Source: Pseudomonadota bacterium (GTDB lineage Bacteria; Pseudomonadota; Alphaproteobacteria; Dongiales; Dongiaceae). From it: a DNA stretch of 64,000 bases. The stretch lies in contig JACPDN010000005.1 of assembly GCA_016183985.1 (NCBI GenBank), positions 186,001-250,000 of the forward strand. The letters run 5' to 3'. Position numbers and translations under genes: made by a program. Under the pieces are notes generated by a model. It was not told the DNA's origin. It was given only the letters and a program-made list of their open reading frames with translations, and searched no databases. Positions within the stretch are counted from its first letter, which is position 1. Every line of letters begins with the position of its first letter. Shown piece after piece: positions 10,992 through 21,273 of this stretch.

Positions 10992-11795
10992 TCAGACCAC
11001 ACTGACGTAATCAGGCACCTCGACGGCGAGCCCGTCAAAAGCGGGCTCGACGTTGGCGGGGCACTTTGCCTTGATCACATCGTAATCCACCATATGGTTC
11101 ATGTGGGTGAGGATGGTGTGCTTTGGTTTCAGCATCTCCACCCAAGCCAACGCCTTGTCGAAATGAGCATGCGTTATGTGCGGCTCGAAGCGCAGGCAAT
11201 CGACAATGAAGAGGTCGAGCCCTTCGAGCTTATCCAGGCTCTTGTCGGGCAGCTCTACGCAATCGGTTGAATAGGCTACATTGCCAATTCGATAGCCGGT
11301 CGACTTGCTCTCGAAACCGTGATCCTGCTCATACGGCGTGATGTCGATGCCGTTTACGCGAAACGATTGCTCGTTCACGAGATAGGATTGCAGGAACGGC
11401 TTGTAGAGATGGCCCGAGCCTTTGCTGTTCTGGGCAAAGGCATATTCAAAACGATGTCGTAGCGTGGACAACGTCTCCGTCGAGCCATAGACGGGGATGC
11501 GATTGTCGATCGATTTATCCTTGCTGCGCACGAAGCGCAGGTCGTCGATACCCTGGGTATGATCGGCATGATCATGCGTATAGAGCACGGCGTCGAGATG
11601 ATGGATGCCGGCATCGAGCGCCTGATCCCGGAAATCCGGGCTGCTGTCACAGATGATGTTGGTGTGATGCTGCTGCACCAGGATCGACACTCGTCGGCGA
11701 CGGTTTTTCGGATTGTCCGGATTGCACTGCCCCCAGCCCGGGCCGATCAGCGGCACGCCACCGGAGCCGCCACAACCGAGGACCGTGACCTTCAT
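10992..11795 (-). CDS. MBL-fold metallohydrolase (PhnP-like)
   Basis: LGCGGSGGVP, LYTHDHADHTQGIDDLR, LTHMNH motifs. Confidence 0.88.
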   Translation of the reverse strand: MKVTVLGCGGSGGVPLIGPGWGQCNPDNPKNRRRRVSILVQQHHTNIICDSSPDFRDQALDAGIHHLDAVLYTHDHADHTQGIDDLRFVRSKDKSIDNRIPVYGSTETLSTLRHRFEYAFAQNSKGSGHLYKPFLQSYLVNEQSFRVNGIDITPYEQDHGFESKSTGYRIGNVAYSTDCVELPDKSLDKLEGLDLFIVDCLRFEPHITHAHFDKALAWVEMLKPKHTILTHMNHMVDYDVIKAKCPANVEPAFDGLAVEVPDYVSVV

Positions 11796-12577
11796 GTCGC
11801 CGCCTTGGTGAATAGGCGATCGAAATTGGCAGTCGTCTTTGCGGCGAGATCCGGCAGCGACAGGCCGAGGAAATCGGCAACAAAGCTTGCCGTATGCTTC
11901 ACGAAAGCCGGTTCATTGCGCTTGCCGCGCATCGGGATCGGCGCCAGATAGGGTGAATCCGTCTCGACCAGCAAGCGGTCGTGCGGAATCGTCTTGGCAA
12001 CCTCGCGTAGTGCCGCGGCGCTCTTGAACGTCACGATGCCGGACAGCGAGATATAGAAGCCCATTTCCAGCGCCGCGTCGGCCAGATATTGGGTCGAGGT
12101 GAAGCAATGAATGACGCCGGTGAGGCCGCCCTTCTTGGCACCTTCCTGCAGCAGACGAACCGTATCTTCATCCGCATCGCGGCTATGCACCACGATCGGT
12201 AGCCCGGTCGCGCGCGACGCCTCAATATGGGTCGCAAAGACTTCCTGTTGCCGCTCGCGCGGGCTCTTGTCATAGAAGTAGTCGAGGCCAGCCTCACCGA
12301 TACCAACGACTTTGGGATGCTTGGCGAGTTCCACAAGCCGCGCCACATCGACATTCGGCTCATTCTCAGCCTCATGCGGGTGAATACCGACGGTGCAGCG
12401 GATGTTCTCACCCGCCTCGGCAACTTTCAGCACCTGCTCGAATTTGGTGACGCGCGTGCAGATCGTCAGCATGCGCTCGACGCCGTTCTCCTTGGCACGC
12501 GCCAGGACGGCGTCGAAATCTTCGCCGAAATCTTCAAAATCGAGATGGCAGTGGCTGTCGACGAGATTAAGGCTCAC
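11792..12577 (-). CDS. tatD: TatD family DNase/hydrolase
   Basis: [24 protein letters not shown]...[22 protein letters not shown]...[25 protein letters not shown] start at 12577 overlaps the metG stop. Confidence 0.92.
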   Translation of the reverse strand: MSLNLVDSHCHLDFEDFGEDFDAVLARAKENGVERMLTICTRVTKFEQVLKVAEAGENIRCTVGIHPHEAENEPNVDVARLVELAKHPKVVGIGEAGLDYFYDKSPRERQQEVFATHIEASRATGLPIVVHSRDADEDTVRLLQEGAKKGGLTGVIHCFTSTQYLADAALEMGFYISLSGIVTFKSAAALREVAKTIPHDRLLVETDSPYLAPIPMRGKRNEPAFVKHTASFVADFLGLSLPDLAAKTTANFDRLFTKAAT

Positions 12578-14127
12578 GACTTGGCCTCTTCCGCCTCGAC
12601 AAAGCGTGGGAAGATCGCTGTCGGCGCCGGTAAGGTCGTGCCGCCCTTGATCCGTGTCTTGCCGCCAAGATGCGCGAAGGTGCGTTCGCCTGCTGGAATG
12701 CCAAGGATATCGAGCAGCTTTGCAGTCGCCTCCGGCATGACCGGCTGACTGAGGATCGCCACCTGGCGCAGAACTTCGGCCGTCACCCATAGGACCGTGC
12801 CGAAGCGCTCCGGATTGCTCTTGCGCAGAGCCCAGGGTTCATTGCCGGCGAAATAGCGATTGGCCTCGGCCACCACGGCCCAGGTCGAGGTCAGTATCTG
12901 ATGAAGCGCAAAATCGCCCATGCTCTCACGCGCCTTGGCGATGAGAGCGTCAACTTGTCCCAGCATTGCCTTGTCATCGTCGTTGAGTGCGCCGGGTTCC
13001 GGCAACTTCCCGTCGAGGTTCTTGGCAATCATCGACAGCGAACGCTGCGCCAGATTGCCAAGGTCGTTGGCAAGATCGGCATTCATACGCTGCACGATCG
13101 CTTCCGGGCTGTAACTGCCATCCTGGCCGAACGGCACCTCGCGCAGGAAGAAATAGCGCATCGCGTCGATGCCATAAACCTTGGCGAGATTGAACGGGTC
13201 GATCACGTTGCCGACCGATTTCGACATCTTCTCGCCCTTGTTGAACAAGAAGCCGTGGCAGAAAACGCGCTTAGGCAGTGGCAGGCCGGCCGACATCAGG
13301 AAAGCCGGCCAATAGACGGTGTGGAAGCGCACGATATCCTTGCCGATGATATGCACATCAGCCGGCCAGAACTTGGCGCGTTGGCCGGTTGTCTCCGGCC
13401 AACCTGTCGCGGTCACGTAATTGGTGAGCGCGTCGACCCAGACATACATGATGTGCTTCGGATTGCCCGGCACCGGGATGCCCCAATCAAAGGTCGTGCG
13501 GCTGATGGAAAGATCCTTCAAACCACCTTTGACAAAGCTCATCACCTCATTGCGGCGGGCATCTGGGCCGATAAAATTCGGGATACGCTCATAAAGATCC
13601 ACCAGCTTCTGCTGGTAGTTGGAAAGGCGGAAGAAATAGCTCTCCTCTTCCACCCACTCGACCGGTGTGCCGGTGGGCGCAAAGCGCTTGCCGTCGGCGT
13701 TGAGGGTCAGCTCGCTTTCGTCGTAATAGGCTTCGTCGCGCACCGAATACCAGCCGGCATATTTGTCGAGATAGATGTCGCCGGCCGCTTCCATCTTCTG
13801 CCAGAGCGCGGCGCAGGTCTTGTAGTGGCGCTCTTCCGACGTGCGAATGTAGTCGTCATTCGACGAGTTGAGCGCAGGGCCCATATCGCGAAAGCGCGCG
13901 GTGTTGCGATCGGCAAGTTCCTTGGCGCTGATGCCTTCGCGTTCAGCGGTCTGCTGCATCTTCTGGCCGTGTTCGTCGGAGCCGGTCAAAAAGAAGACGT
14001 CGCGGCCATCCAGACGCATGAAACGTGCGATCGCGTCCGTGGCGATCAGCTCGTAGCCATGGCCGATATGCGGCGCACCGTTCGGGTACGCGATGGCGGT
14101 GGTGATATAGAACGTCTCTTTCGACAT
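12574..14127 (-). CDS. metG: Methionyl-tRNA synthetase
   Basis: [18 protein letters not shown] (HIGH) and KMSKS motifs; start taken at [10 protein letters not shown]. Confidence 0.96.
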   Translation of the reverse strand: MSKETFYITTAIAYPNGAPHIGHGYELIATDAIARFMRLDGRDVFFLTGSDEHGQKMQQTAEREGISAKELADRNTARFRDMGPALNSSNDDYIRTSEERHYKTCAALWQKMEAAGDIYLDKYAGWYSVRDEAYYDESELTLNADGKRFAPTGTPVEWVEEESYFFRLSNYQQKLVDLYERIPNFIGPDARRNEVMSFVKGGLKDLSISRTTFDWGIPVPGNPKHIMYVWVDALTNYVTATGWPETTGQRAKFWPADVHIIGKDIVRFHTVYWPAFLMSAGLPLPKRVFCHGFLFNKGEKMSKSVGNVIDPFNLAKVYGIDAMRYFFLREVPFGQDGSYSPEAIVQRMNADLANDLGNLAQRSLSMIAKNLDGKLPEPGALNDDDKAMLGQVDALIAKARESMGDFALHQILTSTWAVVAEANRYFAGNEPWALRKSNPERFGTVLWVTAEVLRQVAILSQPVMPEATAKLLDILGIPAGERTFAHLGGKTRIKGGTTLPAPTAIFPRFVEAEEAKS

Positions 14128-14156
14128 GATTTGTTCCAACGTAGTCATATTTTGCT

Positions 14157-14251
14157 GTCATCCCCCGCGAAGACGGGGGATCCACGAGTTGCTTTTCTTC
14201 TGAGGCGAAAAACTCGTGGATGGTCAACCACAGCGGACGGCCAACCATGAC
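14157..14251. repeat. BIME-like pair of inverted repeat units between holB and metG
   Basis: Both units share GTCAT...ATCCACGAGTT ends in opposite orientation: GTCAT at 14157-14161 with ATCCACGAGTT at 14180-14190; AACTCGTGGAT at 14211-14221 with ATGAC at 14247-14251. Internal hairpin CCCCCG/CGGGGG. Confidence 0.75.
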
Positions 14252-14262
14252 GATAAAGTGGG

Positions 14263-15396
14263 CTACCGCCCCGGCGATGCCAGAACAAGCCACGCTGTGA
14301 CCCAGGCCTGCTTTCGGTCCAGATTGGCGCTGGCGACCCTGGCGAACAGCCGAGTGACCTTTTCCCATGATTGCAGCCAGTGATCAAGGCTGGCCGCCCC
14401 CATCAAGCGCCGCATCAGCCCGCTTTCGCCGGGAAAAACCTCAGGCATTTGAGGATCTTGCACCGCAGACCAGCGGATGAAACGGGTCAGCCACCAGTCG
14501 AGGAGCGAAACCGCGATCTCGAATTGTCCCTCGCCGCCCTTCCCGGCCAGCTTGTCGCCCAAGCGATGCAGGATGTTCGGGTCATAATTCGGCCAAGTCG
14601 ACAGCAGCTGCGCCATGGATTGGAAAAGATCGAGCCCGCTGCTGTCGCTGCCGAACTCGATCGCCCGCCCAACTGACCCCTCGGCAAGGGCCGTGCACAA
14701 GGCCAATTCAGTGCTGCCCAGATCAACCCCATGCCGCTTCAATTCGGCGATGACCGCCTCGGTCGGCAAAGGCTCCAGGGCCAATTTGCGACAGCGCGAG
14801 CGGATCGTCGGCAGCAGCCGGCCCGGCGCATGGGAAGTCAGCAGGATGACGGTACGCGGCCGCGGCTCCTCCAGGATCTTCAGAAGGGCATTGGCGGCAT
14901 TTCGGTTGAGTTCGTCGGCGCTATCCACGACCAGGACGCGCCAATGGGACTCCCCGGGCGTCATGTGGAGGAAGTCGATCGCTCCACGAACTTCGTCGAT
15001 CGTGATTTCTGCGCGAAGCTTGCCCGTTTTTTCGTTCACCGTGCGGCGCAGCACCCTGAGATCGGAGTGCGAAAGCTCCCTGACGCGTCGGAAAATGGGA
15101 TGATCTACCGGAATGTCCAGATCGGCTAATTCGGGGGCGGCGGCCGGCGCCGGTTCATCCCCAAAAAGGCCCGCCCCGGCCGGTTCCGCCGTCGGTGCCA
15201 TGAGCCCATGGCTAAGCAGGAAACGCGTCATCCGGAAGGCGAGTGTTGCCTTGCCGATACCGCGCGGGCCTGTAATCAACCAGGCATGGGGCATTCGGCC
15301 CGACTGATAAGCGCGCAGGAAGGAATCCTCGGCCCCATGATGACCGACAAGATAGGGAGTGGCTTCCGGCCCCGGAACAGCGGTTTCTTCGCTCAT
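14263..15396 (-). CDS. holB: DNA polymerase III subunit delta'
   Basis: HAWLITGPRGIGKATLAFRMTRFLL, EEPRPRTVILLTSHAPGRLLPTIRSRCRKL; downstream of tmk. Confidence 0.9.
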   Translation of the reverse strand: MSEETAVPGPEATPYLVGHHGAEDSFLRAYQSGRMPHAWLITGPRGIGKATLAFRMTRFLLSHGLMAPTAEPAGAGLFGDEPAPAAAPELADLDIPVDHPIFRRVRELSHSDLRVLRRTVNEKTGKLRAEITIDEVRGAIDFLHMTPGESHWRVLVVDSADELNRNAANALLKILEEPRPRTVILLTSHAPGRLLPTIRSRCRKLALEPLPTEAVIAELKRHGVDLGSTELALCTALAEGSVGRAIEFGSDSSGLDLFQSMAQLLSTWPNYDPNILHRLGDKLAGKGGEGQFEIAVSLLDWWLTRFIRWSAVQDPQMPEVFPGESGLMRRLMGAASLDHWLQSWEKVTRLFARVASANLDRKQAWVTAWLVLASPGR

Positions 15397-15399
15397 GGC

Positions 15400-16029
15400 C
15401 TAGAGGCTGATGCCGAAACGCTGATGGATCAAGCCCACAATGTCGGCGGCGATTACGGCCCGCTCTCGCGCCGCATCGACTATTCGGCAGCGCTCTGGAT
15501 CTGCGGCAGCCAATTGCCGGAAACCGTCGCCTAAGCGGCGGTGGAAGTCGATGCCCATCCGCTCGTAGCGTTGCTGGGTCTCCGCCCTCGCCAATCCCTT
15601 CTCGACGGCCAAGTCCATTACGACGGTGAGGCCCGGCTCCGTCGCGCCCACAATGTGCCGTCGCAGGGCCCATAGCCAGTCGAGATCGAGACCCTGCCCG
15701 TAGCCCTGATAGGCCAGCGTGCTGTCGGCGAAGCGATCGCAAAGAACCCATTTACCAGCTGCCAGAGCAGGCCGAATGATGCGCGCCAGATGTTCGGCAC
15801 GGGCAGCAAAATGCAGGAGGGCTTCCGTCTCGGCCTGCCAGCGACCGGCCCCGCCTTCGACCAGTAGCTTGCGGATCTGTTCAGCACCTTCGGTGCCGCC
15901 GGGCTCGCGCGTGACCTCGACCGCGTGGCCGGCGGCCAGCAGGGTGTCCGCCAGCAATCGGATCTGGGTCGACTTGCCAGCGCCCTCGCCGCCTTCGAAC
16001 GTAATGAAGTGCAGCGGCCCTGCCGGCAT
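15400..16029 (-). CDS. tmk: Thymidylate kinase
   Basis: MPAGPLHFITFEGGEGAGKSTQIRLLADTL...TREPGGTEGAEQIRKLL...DRFADSTLAYQGYG. Confidence 0.95.
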   Translation of the reverse strand: MPAGPLHFITFEGGEGAGKSTQIRLLADTLLAAGHAVEVTREPGGTEGAEQIRKLLVEGGAGRWQAETEALLHFAARAEHLARIIRPALAAGKWVLCDRFADSTLAYQGYGQGLDLDWLWALRRHIVGATEPGLTVVMDLAVEKGLARAETQQRYERMGIDFHRRLGDGFRQLAAADPERCRIVDAARERAVIAADIVGLIHQRFGISL

Positions 16030-16036
16030 CAGCAGA

Positions 16037-17179
16037 TCAATTCGAGCCGAAGACGAAGTGCTGCATAGCGGCGGCAACACGACCGCCGAAGCCAAGATCC
16101 GCCACATCTTTGGCGGCAACCAGCTTGGCCTTTGCCTGCGGCATACCGGGGATGTCGATCAACAGTTCACCAATCTCCTGACCCTTGGCAATGGGCGCGG
16201 CGACTGGGCCTTGATAAACCGCCTTGGCGACGATCTTCTCACGCTCGGAACGTGGCAGGGTGACGAGGAGATCGCTCTCAACCGTGAGCGGTACGGTCTT
16301 TTCGGCCCCCATCCAAACCTCAGCCTCGCCCAGAACTGTGCCCGGTGTGGCAATGGTGTAGTTGCCATATTCACGAAAAGCCCAATCGAGCAGCCCACCA
16401 GCCTCGTCGGCGCGCTCCTGCATGCCGTTGAGACCATGGACCACCATGATGATGCGGCGCCCGTCGCGGACGGCCGAAGCCGTAAGGCCGAACCCCGCCT
16501 CCTCGGTATGACCGGTCTTCAGGCCGTCGACCCCCGAGCCCTGCCGGTACAGCAATGGGTTGCGGTTGCCCTGCTTGATGCCGTGCCAGGTGAATTCATG
16601 CTCGGAGAAGAACTTGTAGTATTCAGGGAAATCATCGATGAGGTGACGCGCCAAGATCGCCAAATCCTTAGCCGTCATCAGATGATTGGGATCCGGCAGG
16701 CCAGAGGCATTGACGAAGTTGCTGTCGGTCAGGCCGATCTCCTTGGCCTTCTTGTTCATGCGATCGGCGAAGGCTTCCTCCGACCCAGCCAGCCCCTCGG
16801 CAACGACGACGCAGGCATCGTTACCCGACTGGATAATGATGCCGCGGATGAGATCCTCAATCGCGATCGAAGAATTGATCTCGACGAACATCTTCGAGCC
16901 TTGGGTGGACCAGGCTTTCTCGCTGACATGGAACGTGTCGGTCAACTTGACGTCGCCGCGCTTCAGCGCATCGAAGAGCATGTAGATAGTCATCAGCTTG
17001 CTCATCGACGCCGGGTGAAGGCGTTCGGTCGCGAGCTTGTCGAAAAGGACGGCACCGGTCGTGTAATCAACGATGTAGGCGTGCTGTGCGTTGGTGACGA
17101 GCGGTTCAGCATCCGCACGAGGGGCGATGCCCAGCACCAGACCCGTCGCGACGATACCCGCCAGCAATGACTTCAGCAT
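16037..17179 (-). CDS. D-alanyl-D-alanine carboxypeptidase (PBP5/6 family)
   Basis: S-x-x-K HPASMSKLMT, IQSGNDACV, DGLKTGHTEEAG; signal peptide. Confidence 0.93.
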   Translation of the reverse strand: MLKSLLAGIVATGLVLGIAPRADAEPLVTNAQHAYIVDYTTGAVLFDKLATERLHPASMSKLMTIYMLFDALKRGDVKLTDTFHVSEKAWSTQGSKMFVEINSSIAIEDLIRGIIIQSGNDACVVVAEGLAGSEEAFADRMNKKAKEIGLTDSNFVNASGLPDPNHLMTAKDLAILARHLIDDFPEYYKFFSEHEFTWHGIKQGNRNPLLYRQGSGVDGLKTGHTEEAGFGLTASAVRDGRRIIMVVHGLNGMQERADEAGGLLDWAFREYGNYTIATPGTVLGEAEVWMGAEKTVPLTVESDLLVTLPRSEREKIVAKAVYQGPVAAPIAKGQEIGELLIDIPGMPQAKAKLVAAKDVADLGFGGRVAAAMQHFVFGSN

Positions 17180-17282
17180 ATTTCCGACCTCAGAAACCCA
17201 AATAGACTCGCGCCCCGACGGCGCTTTAGCGCGGCAAATTGACCCTCGGCCTCAGCGACGTCAAGCAACATCCGGCGCCCGC

Positions 17283-18236
17283 TCAATTGACGGCGATCCG
17301 TGCGTCAGGATGGCCGGTGTCGATCAGCTTTTGGAGCAAGGCGTCGGCCTCCTCGACAGATCCGATTGGCCCCAATTGCACACGGTAGAAACGCTGCTGG
17401 TTGAGCAGGAACTGCGTAATACGCGTCTGATGGCCAAGATTGGTCAACTTCATCTGCAGCTGCTGTGCGTTCTGCTGCCGTAGAAAGGCACCCGCCTGGA
17501 TGAAGATATTGCTTGGCTTAACCGGCACCACGGAGACCTGGCCCGTCGGCTTCGGTACCTGAACGTTGCCAACGGCCGACGTCTTAACCGTTTGGGACGG
17601 CTGGACAGGTGCCGGTACGGCGCCCCCACCGGCAGGCGGCAGGGCCTGGGCCGTCACCGTACCAGCCGGTGCTGCCTGCGGGGCCGGGCTGAATGAATCA
17701 CCGCCGCCTTGAGAGGATGCCTTTGCAGCCAGCATCATGCTCTCGTCCTTCATGACCTGGACCCGGACCTTGGCGGTCCCGTTCTGCTCGAAGCCAAGCA
17801 GCTGGGCGCCGCGGCGCGACATATCGATGATGCGGTTGTTGACGAAGGGGCCGCGATCATTGATGCGCACGACGATGGAGTGGCCGTTCTCAAGATTGGT
17901 AACGCGTACCAGCGATGGCATGGGCAGCGTCTTATGTGCCGCCGTCAGATCATTTTCGTCATAGGTTTCGCCGTTGGCCGTCGCCTTGCTGTGGAAACCA
18001 GGCCCGTACCAGGAAGCGATGCCCGTTTCATCATAGCCGTAATCAGGCTGCGGATAGTACCAGACGCCCCCCACCTGATAGGGCTTGCCGACCTTGTAAG
18101 GCCCGGTGACCTCGGGTTCCTGGCGCGTAACGACCTTCGTGGTCTCGACGGCGAGATTGGTCTCGGCACAAGCTGCCATCAAGCCCAGCAGCGCCATCGC
18201 CACCAGAACACGTTGAAAACCTCGAAACCCCCGCAT
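17283..18236 (-). CDS. rlpA: RlpA-like septal ring lytic transglycosylase with C-terminal SPOR domain
   Basis: Lipobox LMAACAE; ETGIASWYGPGFHSKATANGETYDENDLTAAHKTLP; GHSIVVRINDRGPFVNNRIIDMSRRGAQLLG; SPOR C-terminus. Confidence 0.93.
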   Translation of the reverse strand: MRGFRGFQRVLVAMALLGLMAACAETNLAVETTKVVTRQEPEVTGPYKVGKPYQVGGVWYYPQPDYGYDETGIASWYGPGFHSKATANGETYDENDLTAAHKTLPMPSLVRVTNLENGHSIVVRINDRGPFVNNRIIDMSRRGAQLLGFEQNGTAKVRVQVMKDESMMLAAKASSQGGGDSFSPAPQAAPAGTVTAQALPPAGGGAVPAPVQPSQTVKTSAVGNVQVPKPTGQVSVVPVKPSNIFIQAGAFLRQQNAQQLQMKLTNLGHQTRITQFLLNQQRFYRVQLGPIGSVEEADALLQKLIDTGHPDARIAVN

Positions 18237-18542
18237 GTGGACCGCCCGGACCCCAGAATCATCAAGATATAGTGGAAATATGAGGACTTAACCTATCCGT
18301 CCAAGCGCCAATAGGCAAGATCACAAGTCCGATATCGCAGCCGTTCCGGGGACTTAGTATTGGCTCTGATTGTGCCTAATACGCGCATATAAAATGCCGA
18401 TTAACCTCTATTCGTAATGCCTAAGTGGCAGTGCGTCGTGATGCTGAACGATTTACCCCGAGCCGTCGCTGGCGCCAGGCCCATTCGGCCGGCGCCGCCC
18501 TTGATTTGCACCGCCGGGGCCGCTAAGCACCTCCCGGCATGC

Positions 18543-18632
18543 GGAAGGGTGGCCGAGTGGTTTAAGGCAGCGGTCTTGAAAACCGCCGTGGGTGCAAGCT
18601 CACCGTGGGTTCGAATCCCACCCCTTCCGCCA
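18543..18632 (+). tRNA. tRNA-Ser (anticodon TGA), CCA encoded
   Basis: Acceptor GGAAGGG/CCCTTCC, anticodon loop CTTGAAA, long variable arm, T arm GGGTTCGAATCCC, terminal CCA. Confidence 0.96.
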
Positions 18633-18649
18633 CGTTCCGCCGAATGTGG

Positions 18650-19045
18650 CTACGAGAGACAATCCAACATCCATTGGACGCCGAACCGGTCGGTGAGTTT
18701 GCCGTAATAACTTCCCCATGGCTGTACCGCGAGCGGCGTCGTTACCTTGCCGCCATTGGCGAGCTTCGCGAACAGTCTGTCGGTCGCCGAACGATCATCC
18801 ATGATGAGAATGTGAGAAGATCCCCGCATCGGTTCTGCATCGTGATTGTCCGATGCGAAGAACAGGAGTCCTGGCCCCTCGAAGCGGGCGTGCATCACTT
18901 TGCCTTTCATTGCCTCGCTGGCGATCGGGATGCCGTGGTCACCATGGCGCATGAGCGCCGTAATGCGGCCAAGCCCACACTCCGTGTAGAAGGCAAGGGC
19001 CGCCTCGCATTGAGTGGTAAAGAAGAGATAGTTCGCGAGCTGCAT
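18650..19045 (-). CDS. VOC (PhnB-like glyoxalase) family protein
   Basis: LFFTTQCEAALAFYTECGLG...KVMHARFEGPGLLFFASD...WGSYYGKLTDRFGVQWMLD. Confidence 0.85.
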   Translation of the reverse strand: MQLANYLFFTTQCEAALAFYTECGLGRITALMRHGDHGIPIASEAMKGKVMHARFEGPGLLFFASDNHDAEPMRGSSHILIMDDRSATDRLFAKLANGGKVTTPLAVQPWGSYYGKLTDRFGVQWMLDCLS

Positions 19046-19131
19046 GCATGATCTCCACGCGGTGCCGGGCCGCGCCAGACAAATGCTGTGCGCGGCCCGG
19101 TATCATCAAATGTTGCCAGGTCCGGGAAGCG

Positions 19132-19554
19132 TTATGCCGCGGCGCTTTCGATAGCTTTGACGAGATCGGAATTACCGTAGCTACGTCCCGCTATCCCCCA
19201 AGCGCCCTCGGGAGCGTAGACGATGTTCGACCAGATATTTTCTCTCTTCAGCCGTCCGGCGCCGATCTTCTCGACGACATCGGCCGCCTTCTCGATAAAG
19301 GCCTTTTTCGCGGCAGATGTGGCCAACGCGATTTCCGGGAGCTTGAGTTCGACGAAAACGGCCGCGACTGGTTTAGCGCCGGCAAGCACCTGCTCCTTCG
19401 GCAGCACGTTGATCGAGCCGATGATGTTCGCCTTCATAAAGGCATTTCCGGTCAAGCCAGCAACTTCCAAGACCGCTTCGGTGAGCCCGGCAAAGGCCTC
19501 GGCCTGCTCTTCTGGCGACAGCAGGCCTTCCGGCAGGGTGAGTGTAATGGGCAT
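19132..19554 (-). CDS. Tautomerase-family protein
   Basis: Pro-1 after Met (MPITLTLPEG), AFAGLTEAVLEVAG; about 140 aa. Confidence 0.7.
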   Translation of the reverse strand: MPITLTLPEGLLSPEEQAEAFAGLTEAVLEVAGLTGNAFMKANIIGSINVLPKEQVLAGAKPVAAVFVELKLPEIALATSAAKKAFIEKAADVVEKIGAGRLKRENIWSNIVYAPEGAWGIAGRSYGNSDLVKAIESAAA

Positions 19555-19582
19555 AGACTTTTCTCCTTTTGAACACGCCGGC

Positions 19583-19600
19583 ATTTGATATATACCAAAT
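19583..19600. promoter_or_regulatory. Putative TetR-family operator
   Basis: 18-bp near-perfect palindrome ATTTGATATATACCAAAT between divergent tautomerase and tetR genes. Confidence 0.65.
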
Positions 19601-19672
19601 GCTCTCTATCTATACATACTGATTACTCTCTATACAAGACATAAAGAGAAATCGCTCTTAAAGAGGCCACGC

Positions 19673-20305
19673 ATGCGCTATAGTGCTGAACATAAGCGAG
19701 AAACCAAGGCTAAGGTGATCGCGGCAGCGGGTCGGGTTTTTCGGGAAGCGGGCTATGGAGGCGCCGGCATCGACGCCCTGACGAAGGCCGCAGGCGTGAC
19801 CAATGGCGCCTTCTATGGCCACTTCAAATCCAAGAGCGAGGCCTTTCGTACGGCCGTGCTTTTTGGCCTGGGCGAGCTGCGGCAGGCAATTGGGGCGTTG
19901 AAAGCCAGCGAGCCGAGGGGTTGGATGACGACCTTCGTAGGCTTCTACCTGGGCTACAAGCGGACATGCGATCTCGGCGAGAGCTGTGCCTTACCCAGCC
20001 TATCTCCCGACGTCATGCGCGCGGACGAAGAAACACGCAATGCCTATACGGCCGAACTGAAGCGCCTGGTCGAAGAAGTGGCCACGGGACTGACCGGAAA
20101 CAGTCATGCAGAAGCACATGGCACCTCCCGAGAGGATCGGGCGATCGTGTTGCTCGCTATGCTCAGCGGCGGCGTCACTTTGGCCCGCGCCGTCTCTGAT
20201 CCGGTACTATCCGAGCGCATCGCCCAGCTTGTCGCACAGGCGGCGCTACGCTGGACCGGCGAAGGAGCAGCAGACGACCCGCACTCAACTTCGGCCGGCC
20301 GATAA
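19673..20305 (+). CDS. TetR/AcrR family transcriptional regulator
   Basis: N-terminal HTH: KAKVIAAAGRVFREAGYGGAGIDALTKAAGVTNGAFYGHFKSKSEAF. Confidence 0.93.
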   Translation: MRYSAEHKRETKAKVIAAAGRVFREAGYGGAGIDALTKAAGVTNGAFYGHFKSKSEAFRTAVLFGLGELRQAIGALKASEPRGWMTTFVGFYLGYKRTCDLGESCALPSLSPDVMRADEETRNAYTAELKRLVEEVATGLTGNSHAEAHGTSREDRAIVLLAMLSGGVTLARAVSDPVLSERIAQLVAQAALRWTGEGAADDPHSTSAGR

Positions 20306-20356
20306 GGACGTGCTGATTTAAAGGACGATAGCGCAGAAGTGAATTTTGCGTCGTCC

Positions 20357-21259
20357 TTACCGCGCTTCAGGCTCGCTGGCCCATTCCGCAAGAACCCAGT
20401 TCCGTAACGCAGCGACAGGCGCACGCGTCTCCCCGCCAACGGGGTAGACGAGATCGTAACGCAGGCCGTCAAGCACCGGACCAAAGGGCTGAACGAGCGC
20501 ACCGCTCGCGAGCTCATCGGCAACCAGGGCAAGGCTGAGAAGTGCGACACCTTGGCCGGCAATCGCCGCCTGGATCGCGCTGTTCTCGTCATTGAAGGTG
20601 ATACCCGCTTCGGCATCGAGCGTGCGCATGCGGGCCCGCTCCTTCCAGGTGCGCCAAGCCGGCACGCTGATCTTGGTCGCCATCGGCCCCCATTCGAAAT
20701 GAATGAGAGTTGCGCGCGGTAAATCGCCGGCGCGCTTCAGGCCCAAATGCGGACTGCAAATTGGTGCAAAGTGATCTGTAAGCAACGGCACGGAAGTGAG
20801 TCCGGGATAGTGGCCAAGGCCGTACCGGATCGCCGCATCAGCCTCGCCCGCTGCGAGATCGACCGCATCGTCAGATGCGTGCAGCCGCAGATCCCAGCCC
20901 GGGCTGAGTGTCCGGAAACGTCCGGCCTTCGGCACCAGGATCTTAGCCGTGAAGGCCACCGTCGCCGATAAGGTCGCAACGCGACGCTGCGTCCGTCGCT
21001 TAACGGCGCCAACTGCTTCAGCCATGCTGTCGAGCGATTGACGTATCGCTGGATAAAGATCGCGCCCTTCTGCGGTCAGCACGACCTTGCGCGTTTGGCG
21101 CAGGAATAAAGCGACACCCAAGCTCTCTTCCAGTTGACGAATTTGGTGGCTCACGGCGGTCGGTGTGACCGCGAGTTCGACAGCAGCGCGCTTAAAGCTC
21201 TCTTGCCGCGCAGCTGCCTCAAAGGCCCGCAAGGCGCCGAGTGGCGGCAGATCGCGCAT
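20357..21259 (-). CDS. LysR-family transcriptional regulator (GcvA-like)
   Basis: LGALRAFEAAARQESFKRAAVELAVTPTAVSHQIRQLEESLGVALFLRQTRKVVLTAEG. Confidence 0.94.
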   Translation of the reverse strand: MRDLPPLGALRAFEAAARQESFKRAAVELAVTPTAVSHQIRQLEESLGVALFLRQTRKVVLTAEGRDLYPAIRQSLDSMAEAVGAVKRRTQRRVATLSATVAFTAKILVPKAGRFRTLSPGWDLRLHASDDAVDLAAGEADAAIRYGLGHYPGLTSVPLLTDHFAPICSPHLGLKRAGDLPRATLIHFEWGPMATKISVPAWRTWKERARMRTLDAEAGITFNDENSAIQAAIAGQGVALLSLALVADELASGALVQPFGPVLDGLRYDLVYPVGGETRAPVAALRNWVLAEWASEPEAR

Positions 21260-21273
21260 CTCTCCATTCCTCT

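Noticed and set aside
12901-14250. 449-aa ORF on + strand opposite metG
   Set aside because: Shadow ORF in high-GC DNA; the minus strand clearly encodes MetG with catalytic motifs
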